64,000 nt of DNA from Actinoalloteichus caeruleus DSM 43889 (GCF_000429185.2 NZ_AUBJ02000001.1:4278001-4342000), one strand, 5' to 3'. Shown: positions 36,152 through 48,029, numbered from the stretch's first letter. The notes: generated by a model from the sequence alone, not told the origin. Numbers and translations: made by a program.

Positions 36152-36181
36152 CTCCCGGTGTCACCCCGCGTGGGGACGCCC

Positions 36182-37834
36182 TCAGCCCACGCCGTCCTTC
36201 TCCCGATCGGAGGGCTCCGGCGGCGAGCCGGCCGACGACCCGGAGGTGTCCTGGTCCACCGGTCGGATCTCCCCGGACTTCAGCTTGCCGAGGAAGTCCC
36301 TCAACTCGCGCTTGACGATGGGCGCGAGCAGGTAGAGGCCCAGGATGTTGAAGAAGGCGACACCGAACAGCACCGCGTCGGCGAAGTTCAGCACCGGCCC
36401 CAGTGTGAGGACCGTTCCGCACACGATGAGGGCGCAGTAGACCGCGCGGTAGACCACCGAGCTGACCCGCCCCGCCCCGAACAGGTGGTTCCAGGCCTTC
36501 TCGCCGTAGTAGCTCCAGGTGATCATCGTGGAGATGGCGAACAGCGCGACCGCGACCATCAGGACGTAGGGGAACCACGGCAGCACGGTCTCGAAGGCGT
36601 TGGACGTCACCGTCACGCCCTCCGGGCTGTCAGCCCCAGCAGCCACCGCCGCCTTGGCGTCGTGCCAGAAGTCCGTGCTGGCGATCACGATCGTCAGCGC
36701 CGTCATCGTGCAGATGATCACGGTGTCGACGAAGGGCTCCAGCAGCGCCACGAGCCCCTCGGTGACCGGGTGGCGGGTGCGGACCGCCGCGTGCGCGATC
36801 GGTGCCGACCCCACGCCGGCCTCGTTGGAGAAGGCGGCCCGCTGGAACCCGATGATCATCACGCCCAGCGCTCCGCCCGCGACGCCCTCGGGGGCGAAGG
36901 CGCCGGAGACGATCTCACCGAAGGCGCGTGGCACCTCATTGACGTTCACGAGGATGACCACGAGGCAGGCCAGCACGTAGATGACGCCCATCGTCGGCAC
37001 GAGCCGCGAGGTCACCTTGCCGATCGACTTGATCCCACCGACGATGACCAGCGCCACGAGGCCAGCGAGTAGTAGTCCGAAGATGAAGGCGGCTCCCCCT
37101 CCACCGAGGAGACCGTCCTCACCACCGGTCACCGAACGCAACTGGGCGAAGGTCTGGTTGGCCTGGAACATGTTCCCGCCGGCGAGGGCGAAGAACAGCA
37201 GCATCACCGAGGCGCCGATCGCCAGCACCTTGCCCAGCGAGCGGCCGAAGCCGTTGGGGAAGCGCTCGGCGATGCCCTGGCGGAGGTAGTACATGGGGCC
37301 GCCGTGGACGGTGCCGTCCGCGTCGATCTTGCGGTACTTCACGCCCAGGGTGCACTCGACGAACTTGGTGCACATGCCCAGGAACCCGGCCAGGATCATC
37401 CAGAACGTCGCGCCGGCCCCACCGACCGTGACCGCCACACCGACACCCGCGATGTTGCCAAGGCCGACCGTCCCCGACAGCGCCGAGGAGAGGGCCTGGA
37501 AGTGCGTGATCTCCCCAGGCTCGTCGTTGCGCGTGTACTTCCCACGCGCGATCTGGATCGCGAGCCGGAACTTGCCGAGCTGGACCAGGCCGAAGTACGC
37601 GGTGAACACCGCCGCCGCGATGACCAGCCAGGCGACGATGACCGGGAACGCGGCCCCGAAGACCGTGATCTCGGCGAAGATGATGGACGACGTGAATGAC
37701 TCGATGGGTGCGAAGACGCTGTTGATGGCGTCCTCGACGCCGGAAAGGACTCCGCCGTCCTGCGCGAGGAGGACGGGTGCCGGGTCGCCGGTTGGCGGAC
37801 TTGGCGGCGGGGTCGCCGTCGTGATGTGTGACAT
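36182..37834 (-). CDS. sodium:alanine/glycine symporter (AGCS family)
   Basis: A 550-residue permease importing alanine or glycine with Na+. Hallmarks are SSALSGTVGLGNIAGVGVAV and GGAGATFWMILAGFLGMCTKF in the first half, GGPMYYLRQG, and AFSNEAGVGSAPIAHAA in the middle, plus about ten membrane segments. A Ser/Pro-rich, charged tail ends the protein. ATG 37834 is the best start, giving a short N-terminus before the first helix; upstream codons would add a basic segment. The DnaA-box cluster lies immediately downstream of its stop codon, and a perfect 14-bp palindrome upstream could control it. Confidence 0.9.
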   Translation of the reverse strand: MSHITTATPPPSPPTGDPAPVLLAQDGGVLSGVEDAINSVFAPIESFTSSIIFAEITVFGAAFPVIVAWLVIAAAVFTAYFGLVQLGKFRLAIQIARGKYTRNDEPGEITHFQALSSALSGTVGLGNIAGVGVAVTVGGAGATFWMILAGFLGMCTKFVECTLGVKYRKIDADGTVHGGPMYYLRQGIAERFPNGFGRSLGKVLAIGASVMLLFFALAGGNMFQANQTFAQLRSVTGGEDGLLGGGGAAFIFGLLLAGLVALVIVGGIKSIGKVTSRLVPTMGVIYVLACLVVILVNVNEVPRAFGEIVSGAFAPEGVAGGALGVMIIGFQRAAFSNEAGVGSAPIAHAAVRTRHPVTEGLVALLEPFVDTVIICTMTALTIVIASTDFWHDAKAAVAAGADSPEGVTVTSNAFETVLPWFPYVLMVAVALFAISTMITWSYYGEKAWNHLFGAGRVSSVVYRAVYCALIVCGTVLTLGPVLNFADAVLFGVAFFNILGLYLLAPIVKRELRDFLGKLKSGEIRPVDQDTSGSSAGSPPEPSDREKDGVG

Positions 37835-37899
37835 GGCATGACAGTGCACGGGTAAACCCCGGTTCACCGCAAGAGGGCGGGCCGAATTTGATGCGGAGC

Positions 37900-37913
37900 G
37901 TAACAATTGTTAC
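37900..37913. promoter_or_regulatory. perfect 14-bp palindrome GTAACAATTGTTAC
   Basis: A perfect palindrome 66 bases upstream of the symporter start. It is AT-rich against the background and likely an operator; the regulator is not known. Both halves contain GTAAC, but in inverted rather than direct arrangement, so it is not a typical GlnR box. Confidence 0.55.
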
Positions 37914-37992
37914 TGCCCCGTTTCGGTTGATTGCGGTGGCGTATGCCCTAGCCACGGGAACGCTGCCGGGTTCCTGGTCGCCGTCCGTAGTG

Positions 37993-38007
37993 ATCCGTAT
38001 CACGGAT
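37993..38007. promoter_or_regulatory. inverted repeat ATCCGT-ATC-ACGGAT
   Basis: Perfect six-base arms around a three-base centre, in the middle of the divergent intergenic region. Another candidate operator; no known regulator matches. Confidence 0.4.
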
Positions 38008-38282
38008 GGTTCACGATTGCTCCTTCTGGGAGAGTGCCGTCGCGCCGGTGGTTCCTGGCGGGTCCCCGCCACGCCGACGATGAGCGTGGACTCGCCGCTC
38101 CGCGGCCGGCTGGTCCCGTGGTCGACAGTCGGCTCCTGCTCGAACGCCTCGCGATCGTCCCGATGGGCCAGGGGCGCCTGCGCGCTGGGCGGGGCGAGGG
38201 TCGAGGGTCGCCACCGGTGGAAGTGGTACGAGTCACACGTCTGGGGTATTTTTCGCACTCAGTGACTCACGGGAGGTGGCGG

Positions 38283-39833
38283 GTGGACCAGACCGGGCGC
38301 GAACCCCACGCGGAGGAGTCTCGGGGGCGAGTCCCCGTGACCGAGGGTGAGACCGGTGCGGGGGCTGCTGACCAGCGGATCTCCGCGGCCGCCGAACCCC
38401 CGGCCACGGTTCGGAGGCGGTGGATAGGCCTCGGGCTCGGCGTCGTGCTCGCGCTGGCGGCCTTCCTCGCGCTCCCCGACTCCCTCTCCCCAGCGGGACG
38501 CGGTACCGCGGCGGTAGCCGTGCTGATGGCCGTGTGGTGGATGACGGAGGCCATCCCACTGCCCGCGACCGCGTTGGTGCCGCTGGTGCTCTTCCCCGCG
38601 CTCGGGATCGCCGAGGTGGGTGACGCGGCGAGTCCCTATGCCAACGACGTCATCTTCCTGTTCATGGGCGGTTTCATGCTCGCGCTGGCGATGCAGCGGT
38701 GGAACCTGCACCGGCGGCTCGCCCTGGCGACGGTGCTCGCCGTCGGGACCAGTCCTCGCCGACTGGTGGGCGGCTTCATGCTGGCGACCGGCTTCATCTC
38801 CATGTGGGTTTCGAACACAGCCACGGCGGTGATGATGCTGCCCATCGGTCTCTCGGTGCTCGGCCTGGTCCGGCAGCTCGGAAAGGGTGAGGGCGACTCC
38901 AACTTCGGGACCTCGCTGATGCTGGGAATCGCCTACGCGGCGTCCATTGGCTCGCTGGGAACCATCATCGGAACTCCCCCCAACACCCTGATGGTGGGTT
39001 ACCTCCGCGACTCCCACGACATCCACATCGGTTTCGGGCAGTGGATGCTCGTCGGGGTTCCGCTCGCGGTGGTCTTCATGTTGCTGGCGTGGCTGGTGCT
39101 GACTCGCTTCGTGTTTCCCCCGCGGATCAGGAACATCCCCGGCGGCCGCGAACTCATCCGCCGCGAACTCGCCGCGCTGGGCCCTGTCAGCCGGGCTGAG
39201 TGGATGGTGCTGGCGGTGTTCGTCCTCGCCGCCCTCTCGTGGATCTTCCTGCCCCTCGTCACCGGGGCGAGCAACATCGACGCCGTGATCGCGATGGCGG
39301 TGGCGGTGATCCTCTTCGTCCTCCCCGTCGCCCCGAGGAAGGGGGTGGCGGTACTCGACTGGCAGACCGCCAAGGAGATCCCGTGGGGCGTGCTGTTGCT
39401 CTTCGGTGGGGGTCTGAGCCTGTCGAGCCAGTTCTCGGCGACCGGGCTGAGCGAGTGGATCGGAGAGCAGGTCGCCGGCGTTGGCGCCATCCCGGTGGTG
39501 CTCCTGGTGGCCGGGGTGACCGTGCTCGTGCTGGCGCTGACCGAGCTGACCAGCAACACGGCGACCGCCGCGACCTTCCTGCCGATCATGGGCGGGGTGG
39601 CCCTCGGGCTCGGGCTGGACGTGATGACCTTGGCCATACCGGTAGCCCTCGCCGCCACCTGCGCCTTCATGCTGCCGGTGGCGACGCCGCCCAACGCGAT
39701 CGCCTTCGGGTCCGGGTATGTGCGGATCGGGCAGATGGTGCGGGCGGGGCTCTGGTTGAACCTCATCGCCATCGTGCTGATCACCCTGACCATGTACGGC
39801 CTCGTCGGTTGGGTCTTCGGGTTGAGCCTCTGA
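38283..39833 (+). CDS. DASS-family (SLC13) anion:Na+ symporter
   Basis: A 516-residue transporter, probably for C4- or tricarboxylates or sulfate with Na+. It has the two characteristic substrate/Na+ motifs SNTATAVMMLPI (near residues 178-190) and TSNTATAATFLPI (near 420-432), each containing the SNT signature of the family, and the TPPNA-type motifs IIGTPPNTLMVGY and VATPPNAIAFGSG. About eleven membrane segments. GTG 38283 is used; GGGAGG lies seven bases upstream. It is divergent from the alanine symporter. Confidence 0.9.
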   Translation: MDQTGREPHAEESRGRVPVTEGETGAGAADQRISAAAEPPATVRRRWIGLGLGVVLALAAFLALPDSLSPAGRGTAAVAVLMAVWWMTEAIPLPATALVPLVLFPALGIAEVGDAASPYANDVIFLFMGGFMLALAMQRWNLHRRLALATVLAVGTSPRRLVGGFMLATGFISMWVSNTATAVMMLPIGLSVLGLVRQLGKGEGDSNFGTSLMLGIAYAASIGSLGTIIGTPPNTLMVGYLRDSHDIHIGFGQWMLVGVPLAVVFMLLAWLVLTRFVFPPRIRNIPGGRELIRRELAALGPVSRAEWMVLAVFVLAALSWIFLPLVTGASNIDAVIAMAVAVILFVLPVAPRKGVAVLDWQTAKEIPWGVLLLFGGGLSLSSQFSATGLSEWIGEQVAGVGAIPVVLLVAGVTVLVLALTELTSNTATAATFLPIMGGVALGLGLDVMTLAIPVALAATCAFMLPVATPPNAIAFGSGYVRIGQMVRAGLWLNLIAIVLITLTMYGLVGWVFGLSL

Positions 39834-39926
39834 GTCGGCCTCGGCCGACTACTCCCGCCTCGGCGCGTCCACTCCGGGGCGGGGTTTCGCCGTGCCCTCG
39901 TGGTCCACACCACACCCGGATACGTG

Positions 39927-39947
39927 GTTGAGTGGAACTGGCTCAAC
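39927..39947 (+). promoter_or_regulatory. HAIR operator (HspR binding site) of clpB
   Basis: GTTGAGT-N7-GCTCAAC matches the HAIR consensus at 11 of 14 positions. Its 21 bases differ from dnaK HAIR box 1 (11236-11256) at only two positions, including identity in most of the spacer. It lies 109 bases upstream of the clpB start. Confidence 0.85.
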
Positions 39948-40055
39948 TTTTCTGACGTTGGACGTGTGGATGAGCGGAGTCGGGCGAGGGCGCGGCTCCG
40001 GTCGGGGCTCGGAGCCCCGGGAGCCGACCAGGTGTACGAGCTGACGAGGTGAGGG

Positions 40056-42650
<2,595 letters not shown>

Positions 42651-42816
42651 CCCCGACCCGCCGGGGGCGGTCCGCCCCGGTCGGACGTTGGGCCCCGCAC
42701 CGCTCCCTGAGCAGCCGGTTCACCGCCACCCGCCGCTACTTCCGGTCAATTCGCGAACAACCGGGCATACGATCTTCGTGAACGTGCCCTGGCTCGCTAC
42801 CCTGCGGAGTGTGGGG

Positions 42817-43530
42817 ATGCCGACTTGGGTGTGGTTCACGGCGGCCGTAGTGTTCGCCATGGCGGGTGTCGCGCTGCTCGCCACCGACACGGCGCAACGC
42901 AGCGCGCGCAACCGGGAACGACGTCGATGGGCGGCGTTGCGGGGCTGGCAGTTCGCCGAGAGCGACCAGGTGCTGCCGACCCGGTGGAGCCACGGCTTCC
43001 TCGCGGCGCAGAGCGGCGGCGTCGCCAGGGACGTGGTCGCGGGCTCCACCTTCACCGCCGACGGCCGGCGACAGGTGTACGTGTTCGACCACGAGTCGGG
43101 CGGGAAGGCCGGCGCCGTGCTGGTCGCGGTGCGCTGCCGCCAGCAGTACGAGGTCGTGGTGGAGCTCTGGCTGCCCAGCGTCCCCGTCCCGCAGGAGTCC
43201 GGCCTGGACCTGCTCGGGCCCGTCGGTTCCCGGTACGCCTTCGTCACCCAGTTGTCGGCCGCGCGCCAGCTGATCACACCGGACCTGGTCGAGGCTGCGG
43301 AGGAGGTCGGCGACGACGTCACCGTGGTCTGGTTGGAGAAGGAGTGGGTGCTGGCCGCCGCGCCCTCCAACGCCTCGCCCTCCCGCCTGGAGCGGCTGCT
43401 GCGCGACGTCGGGGAGATCGCCGACCTGATCGACCCCGTGGACGAGGAGGAGCGGGAGCAGCAGCGCACCCACGCGCTCACCGTCGACCAGGAGGACGAG
43501 CGCATCTTCCGGCCTTCGAGCCAGTCCTGA
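42817..43530 (+). CDS. single-helix membrane protein (Rv0383c-like)
   Basis: About 237 residues with one N-terminal membrane helix (TWVWFTAAVVFAMAGVALLA) followed by a basic segment (RSARNRERRRW) and a soluble domain with Val/Leu-rich strands (VLVAVRCRQQYEVVVELWLPSVPVP). Position directly downstream of clpB and upstream of pyrE matches M. tuberculosis Rv0383c, an uncharacterised secreted/membrane protein (gene order from memory). Start choice is open: ATG 42817 has GCGGAG upstream, while TACCCT seven bases before GTG 42811 suggests a leaderless start there. Function is unknown. Confidence 0.7.
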   Translation: MPTWVWFTAAVVFAMAGVALLATDTAQRSARNRERRRWAALRGWQFAESDQVLPTRWSHGFLAAQSGGVARDVVAGSTFTADGRRQVYVFDHESGGKAGAVLVAVRCRQQYEVVVELWLPSVPVPQESGLDLLGPVGSRYAFVTQLSAARQLITPDLVEAAEEVGDDVTVVWLEKEWVLAAAPSNASPSRLERLLRDVGEIADLIDPVDEEEREQQRTHALTVDQEDERIFRPSSQS

Positions 43531-43630
43531 TCCCGCCGCCGGCGGAACGCCTCGCCGACCTGACCCCGAGCGGAGTCCGACTCCGTGCGACTCACCCCCA
43601 TCACTCGTTCAGGTTGTTACCGTGCGGTAC

Positions 43631-44404
43631 ATGCCCACCGCGCTGATCACCGGTCCAACCTCGGGAATCGGGTTGTCCTTCGCCCGCCGCCTGGCCGCCG
43701 AGGGGTACGACGTCGTCCTGGTCGCCCGCACCGAGTCGAAGCTGAGTTCCCTGGCCGCCGAGCTCGGTGACCGCTACGGGGTGGAGGCCGAGACGATCAC
43801 CGCCGACCTCGCCGAGGCCGCCGACCGCGACCGGGTGGCGGCCCGCCTCCGGGACGAGGAGCGACCGGTGGACCTGCTGGTCAACAACGCCGGTTTCTCC
43901 ACCGGCGGCCACTTCGAGCGCAACGAGTTCTCCGCGCTGCGCTCGCAGCTGGAGGTCAACGTCACCGCGGTGCTCCAGCTGACCCACGCCGCGCTGCCCG
44001 GCATGCTGGCGCGGCGGGGTGGCGACGTGATCAACGTGTCCAGCATCGCGGGCTTCCTGCCGGGGCGGGGCTCCACCTACACCGCCAGCAAGGCCTGGGT
44101 GACGTCGTTCACCGAGGGCCTGGCGGCGGGGACCCGGGGCAGCGGGGTCCGCCTGCTCGCGTTGTGCCCGGGGTTCACGAGGACCGAGTTCCACGAGCGG
44201 GCCGACATCGACATGTCCGGCCTGCCCCGGTCGTTCCGGCTGGACGCGGACTTCGTCGTGCACGAGTCACTGCGTGACCTGCGGCGCGGTCGCGCGGTGT
44301 CCGTACCGGGCAACCAGTACAAGGCGTTGGCGTCGGTCTCGCGGCTGCTGCCCCGCTGGCTGGTCCGCCGGGTCGCCGGTCGCACCGCCCGAGGTCGGGA
44401 CTGA
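43631..44404 (+). CDS. short-chain dehydrogenase/reductase
   Basis: A 257-residue classical SDR. The nucleotide site is TGPTSGIG at residues 7-14, NNAG near residue 85 stabilises the fold, and the catalytic serine is in NVSSIAG, with YTASK (Tyr-x-x-x-Lys) near residue 154. The following SRLLPRWLVRRVAG tail is basic. The early TGPTSGIGLSFARRLA and VARTESKLSSLA suggest NADP(H) preference (inferred). Substrate unknown. ATG 43631 is chosen; TACCGT ends seven bases before it and overlaps the alternative GTG 43622, which argues for a leaderless ATG start. Confidence 0.88.
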   Translation: MPTALITGPTSGIGLSFARRLAAEGYDVVLVARTESKLSSLAAELGDRYGVEAETITADLAEAADRDRVAARLRDEERPVDLLVNNAGFSTGGHFERNEFSALRSQLEVNVTAVLQLTHAALPGMLARRGGDVINVSSIAGFLPGRGSTYTASKAWVTSFTEGLAAGTRGSGVRLLALCPGFTRTEFHERADIDMSGLPRSFRLDADFVVHESLRDLRRGRAVSVPGNQYKALASVSRLLPRWLVRRVAGRTARGRD

Positions 44405-44477
44405 CCCCGCCGGAACCGGGGTGGCCTCCCGGACCGGCGGCCGGTGCCGGTCCGGGGCTGTGCGAAGCTAGCGAACC

Positions 44478-45062
44478 GTGCGAGAAGCGGCGGCATCGAA
44501 CTCCCCCACCCCGAACGTGGATTCCGAGGACAAGGCTCGGCTGGCCCGCCTGGTGCGGGAGCTCGCGGTCGTCCACGGCACCGTGACCCTGTCCTCGGGC
44601 GCCGAGGCCGACTACTACGTCGACCTGCGCAGGGCCACGCTGCACCACCAGGCCTCACCGCTGATCGGCCGGCTGCTCAGGCAGCTGACCAGCGACTGGG
44701 ACTTCCAGGCGGTCGGAGGGCTCACCCTCGGCGCCGATCCGGTGGCGGGCGCCATGCTGCACTCGGCCGCGTCCGATGGCCTCGCGCTGGACGCCTTCGT
44801 CGTGCGGAAGGCCACCAAGCAGTACGGGATGCAGCGGCAGATCGAGGGACCCGGTGTCACCGGTCGTCGGGTGCTCGCGGTGGAGGACACCTCCACCACC
44901 GGTGGCAGCGTGCTGACAGCCGTCGAGGCCCTGCGTGCCGGGGGCGCCGAGGTGGTGGGCGTCGCCACCGTCGTGGACCGGCAGACCGAGGCGCGTGAGC
45001 GGATCGAGGCTGCGGGCCTGCCCTACCGCTACCTGCTGGACCTCGACGACCTGGGGCTCTGA
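44478..45062 (+). CDS. pyrE: orotate phosphoribosyltransferase
   Basis: Transfers phosphoribose from PRPP to orotate, making OMP in pyrimidine synthesis. 194 residues. The PRPP-binding motif is VLAVEDTSTTGGSVLTAV at residues 132-150, and DYYVDLRRATLHHQA and LTLGADPVAGAM are family blocks. FVVRKATKQYGMQRQIEG carries the catalytic loop lysine and glycines. Placed two genes after clpB, as in M. tuberculosis Rv0382c. The GTG start is used; the first 15 residues are a variable extension. Confidence 0.95.
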   Translation: MREAAASNSPTPNVDSEDKARLARLVRELAVVHGTVTLSSGAEADYYVDLRRATLHHQASPLIGRLLRQLTSDWDFQAVGGLTLGADPVAGAMLHSAASDGLALDAFVVRKATKQYGMQRQIEGPGVTGRRVLAVEDTSTTGGSVLTAVEALRAGGAEVVGVATVVDRQTEARERIEAAGLPYRYLLDLDDLGL

Positions 45063-45154
45063 GCGTCGCCCCGGCCACGGGTCCCGGCGCCGACGGTGTG
45101 AGGTTCGCGTCGGGATTTTTTCGCGGAGCCCTCTTCCCGACCCGCGTGGACGGG

Positions 45155-45160
45155 TAACCT
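45155..45160 (+). promoter_or_regulatory. -10 element, leaderless promoter of lemA
   Basis: TAACCT followed by six bases (GCGGGC) and the GTG start at 45167. No Shine-Dalgarno sequence lies upstream. Confidence 0.5.
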
Positions 45161-45166
45161 GCGGGC

Positions 45167-45955
45167 GTGGATGCCCTGCTCGTGATCCTCGTGGTCCTGC
45201 TCGTGCTCGCGGTCGTGGTCGGAATCGGCTACGTCGTGAGCTACAACCGGTTCATCGCCCAGCGGAACACCGTCGAGGAGTCGTGGCGGCAGGTCGACGT
45301 CGAGCTCCAACGACGTCATGACCTCATCCCCAACCTCGTGGAGACCGTGCGGGCGTCGGCCCACTTCGAGCAGACGACGCTGCAACAGGTGATCGCCGCC
45401 AGGTCGCAGGCGATGCAGGCCCGTCAGACGCACGCCAGCGTCCACGACCAGGGGCAGGCGGAGCAGCAGCTGTCCGGAGCGCTGCGCGGCTTCTTCGGCA
45501 TCGCCGAGAGCTACCCGGAGCTGAAGTCGAACCAGAACTTCCTCCACCTCCAGAAGCAGCTGGCCGAGACCGAGGACCGCATCGCCGCCGGTCGTCGCTT
45601 CTACAACGGGAACGTGCGGGCCCTGAACACCCGGGTCGAGTCGTTCCCCTCCTCCATCGTCGCCGGCATGGCCAAGATCACCAAGGCGGACTACTTCGAG
45701 GTCGACGACCCGAACGCCCGCGCGACCCCGTCGCTGTCCGGTGCCTTCGGTTCCCTCACCGGCGGGCCGCCGGCGGCGCCGCAGCTCCAGCAGCCCACCG
45801 GGGGCCCGCAGTACGGACAGCAGCCCGGTCCCCAGGTCCACGGCCAGCCGCCGCAGCAGTACGGGCAGCCGCAGCCGCCGCAGCAGTACGGCCAGCCGCA
45901 CCCCGGGCAGGGGCAGCCACCGCAGGGCCCGGCCGGCCCCGGCGGCTGGCAGTGA
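45167..45955 (+). CDS. LemA-family membrane protein with Pro/Gln-rich tail
   Basis: 262 residues: an N-terminal helix (LLVILVVLLVLAVVVGIGYV), then the LemA helical domain (YNRFIAQRNTVEESWRQVDV, LQRRHDLIPNLVETV, SNQNFLHLQKQLAETEDRIA and ARRFYN-type RRFYNGNVRALNT). LemA proteins have an extracytoplasmic helical bundle of unknown function. The last 75 residues are low complexity with repeated QQYGQP units, unlike most LemA proteins, and would be disordered. It overlaps the SpoU-type methylase start by four bases, so the two are coupled. Confidence 0.9.
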   Translation: MDALLVILVVLLVLAVVVGIGYVVSYNRFIAQRNTVEESWRQVDVELQRRHDLIPNLVETVRASAHFEQTTLQQVIAARSQAMQARQTHASVHDQGQAEQQLSGALRGFFGIAESYPELKSNQNFLHLQKQLAETEDRIAAGRRFYNGNVRALNTRVESFPSSIVAGMAKITKADYFEVDDPNARATPSLSGAFGSLTGGPPAAPQLQQPTGGPQYGQQPGPQVHGQPPQQYGQPQPPQQYGQPHPGQGQPPQGPAGPGGWQ

Positions 45956-46698
45956 CCGCCGGCTCCCCTGGTTACCGCGACTCCGCTCCGACCACCGCCC
46001 GCCGCCCCTCGCCCGAGGCCGAGCCCTCGCCGGTGGTGGGGCCGGAGCCGGCGGTGGTGGGCCCGACGGAGTGGACCCCCTCGGGCCCGGTCGTGGGAGT
46101 CGGCCCCTGGGCGGGACCGCCGCCGGACGGCGAGCACTACGACCCCGAACTCCTCCGCGACGGCGACCGGCGCAACGTGGTCGACGCCTACCGGTACTGG
46201 CGGCGGGAGGCGATCGTCGCCGAGCTCGACACCCGTCGGCACCCGTTCCACGTGGCCATCGAGAACTTCCAGCACGACCACAACATCGGGACCGTGGTCC
46301 GCACGGCCAACGCGTTCGGGGCGCGTGCCGTCCACATCGTCGGTCGGCGTCGGTGGAACCGGCGGGGTGCGATGGTCACCGACCGGTACCAGCACCTGGA
46401 ACACCATGACGAGGTGGCCGGCCTCCTCGGGTTCGCCGCCCGTTCCGGGCTGGCGGTCGTCGGGGTGGACAACACCCCGGGTTCGGTGCGGCTGGAGGAG
46501 ACCGCGCTGCCCCGCGAGAGCGTCCTCGTCTTCGGGCACGAGGGGAGCGGTCTGAGCGCGGAGACGCGGGAGGGCGCCGACCTGCTCGTCTCCATCGCCC
46601 AGTTCGGCTCCACCCGCTCGATCAACGCCGGCGTCGCCGCGGGGATCGTCATGCACGCCTGGGTCCGCGACCACGCCGACCTGACCCTGGCCTGGTGA
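45952..46698 (+). CDS. SpoU/TrmH-family RNA methyltransferase
   Basis: 248 residues. After a 55-residue Pro-rich N-terminus it carries the SPOUT knot motifs: NIGTVVRTANAFGA (motif 1), VLVFGHEGSGL (motif 2, SAM-binding) and SIAQFGSTRSINAGVAAGIVM (motif 3). It would 2'-O-methylate a ribose in tRNA or rRNA; the target is not visible. Its GTG start lies in the lemA stop region (GTGA overlap). M. tuberculosis has an RNA methyltransferase (Rv0380c) just after pyrE, consistent with the same gene block. Confidence 0.88.
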   Translation: MTAGSPGYRDSAPTTARRPSPEAEPSPVVGPEPAVVGPTEWTPSGPVVGVGPWAGPPPDGEHYDPELLRDGDRRNVVDAYRYWRREAIVAELDTRRHPFHVAIENFQHDHNIGTVVRTANAFGARAVHIVGRRRWNRRGAMVTDRYQHLEHHDEVAGLLGFAARSGLAVVGVDNTPGSVRLEETALPRESVLVFGHEGSGLSAETREGADLLVSIAQFGSTRSINAGVAAGIVMHAWVRDHADLTLAW

Positions 46699-46760
46699 AC
46701 AAGGGCCGCCGGCCGTGTCATCCGGGCGGCCGTCCCCGCCGCTGAGGGCACGATGTGCGC

Positions 46761-47954
46761 ATGACCGAGGAACTGTTGCCGACGCGGCGGCGGGTGTGGG
46801 CCGCGCGAGCCGAGGTCGCCGAACGCGCCGTTCGGCAGCGCCACCTCCGTGGGGTGTGGGGGCTGCCCGGCACCCTGATCGGCCTCGCCAGTTGGCCGCC
46901 GAGCGCCGCCCTGCGCCTCGGTGTCGGACCCTGGAACTACTGGTGGCAGGCGCACCTGATCGACTGCCTCGTCGACGCCGAGCTCCGGGACCCGAGCCGG
47001 GCGCGCAGGACCGCGCTCAACCGCCTGGTGCGGGGCGTGGTGCTGCGCAACCTCGGCTGGACCAACGACTACTACGACGACATGGCCTGGCTCGGCTTGG
47101 CCCTGCACCGCGCCGGCGAGGTGACCGGGGAGCGGCACCAGCACGCCCTGCGCGCGGTGGAGGCCGAACTGCGGGCCGCCTGGACCCGGCACGGTGGTGG
47201 CGGGATCTGGTGGCGGCGGCACGCCCGGTACCACGACGACTTCAAGAACACGCCCGCCAACGGCCCGGCGGCGATCCTGCACGCGAGGTTGGGCACCGAC
47301 GCCCCCGGTCACGGGCTCGAACGGGCGGTCGCGATCGCCGAGTGGCTGGAGACCACCCTGGTGGACCCGGTGACCGGCCTGGTCTGGGACGGGGCCCGGG
47401 TCGACTACCGGGGCGGCGTGCGCCGGGTGGTCCGCCGCGTCTACACCTACTGCCAGGGGGTGTACCTCGGCGCCGCCCTGGAACTGGCCTCGGCGACCGG
47501 CGAGCAGCGGTGGTGGCTGCGGGCCAGGCGCACCGTGGACGCCGTCGCGACCCGCCTGGTCACCTCCAGCGGCGCGTTGCGGACCCACGGGGGCGGCGAC
47601 GGGGGACTGTTCTCCGGGATCCTCGCCCGCTACCTCGCGCTCGCCGTCGCCCGGCTCCCGCCGGCGGACGTCGGATCGCGGGCCCTGGCGGCCGAGCTGG
47701 TCCTGGCCTCGGCGGAGGCGGTCTGGCGCAACCGGCGGGTGGTCGACTCCGGCCCGCTGTTCCCGGCGGACTGGAACCGACCGGCCCGGGTTCCGCCCCG
47801 GCCACCGGCCCTGTCCGAACGCCCACGGGGCGGCGAGGGCGCCGTCAGCCCCGACGTCATCCCGGAACGGGACCTGTCCGTCCAGCTCGGCGCCTGGATG
47901 GTGTTGGAGGCGGCCGCCTCGGTCGAGCGGTCGGGGGTGTCGGCCTCCGGTTGA
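46761..47954 (+). CDS. glycoside hydrolase family 76-like protein
   Basis: About 397 residues of an (alpha/alpha)6-barrel protein. The catalytic aspartate pair is in GWTNDYYDDMAWLGLAL (Asp106-Asp107), as in GH76 endo-alpha-1,6-mannanases, and WWRRHARYHDDFKNTPANGPAA and TYCQGVYLGAALELA are family blocks. No signal peptide is seen, so it may act in the cytoplasm or on glycolipid/lipomannan precursors; in M. tuberculosis the Rv0365c homologue lies in the same region near fba. ATG 46761 is chosen over GTG 46755; CACGAT six bases upstream might be a leaderless -10. Confidence 0.82.
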   Translation: MTEELLPTRRRVWAARAEVAERAVRQRHLRGVWGLPGTLIGLASWPPSAALRLGVGPWNYWWQAHLIDCLVDAELRDPSRARRTALNRLVRGVVLRNLGWTNDYYDDMAWLGLALHRAGEVTGERHQHALRAVEAELRAAWTRHGGGGIWWRRHARYHDDFKNTPANGPAAILHARLGTDAPGHGLERAVAIAEWLETTLVDPVTGLVWDGARVDYRGGVRRVVRRVYTYCQGVYLGAALELASATGEQRWWLRARRTVDAVATRLVTSSGALRTHGGGDGGLFSGILARYLALAVARLPPADVGSRALAAELVLASAEAVWRNRRVVDSGPLFPADWNRPARVPPRPPALSERPRGGEGAVSPDVIPERDLSVQLGAWMVLEAAASVERSGVSASG

Positions 47955-48029
47955 CCCGCCGCCACGAGCACCGCGGTCGCCGTCGCGCGTCCTTCCGGTC
48001 ACCCGGCGGAACGGCTACCGTCAGGCAAC

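Larger units (their letters stand above)
37835..38282. other. divergent promoter region agcS/DASS
   Basis: About 450 bases between divergent transporter genes, with no gene. It holds two palindromes described separately (37900-37913 and 37993-38007) and the AAGAGGG to TTTGAT AT-rich patch ahead of the symporter gene. Confidence 0.5.

Noticed and set aside
37900-37913. GlnR box
   Set aside because: GlnR sites have two direct GTnAC-type half sites; this is a compact inverted repeat.
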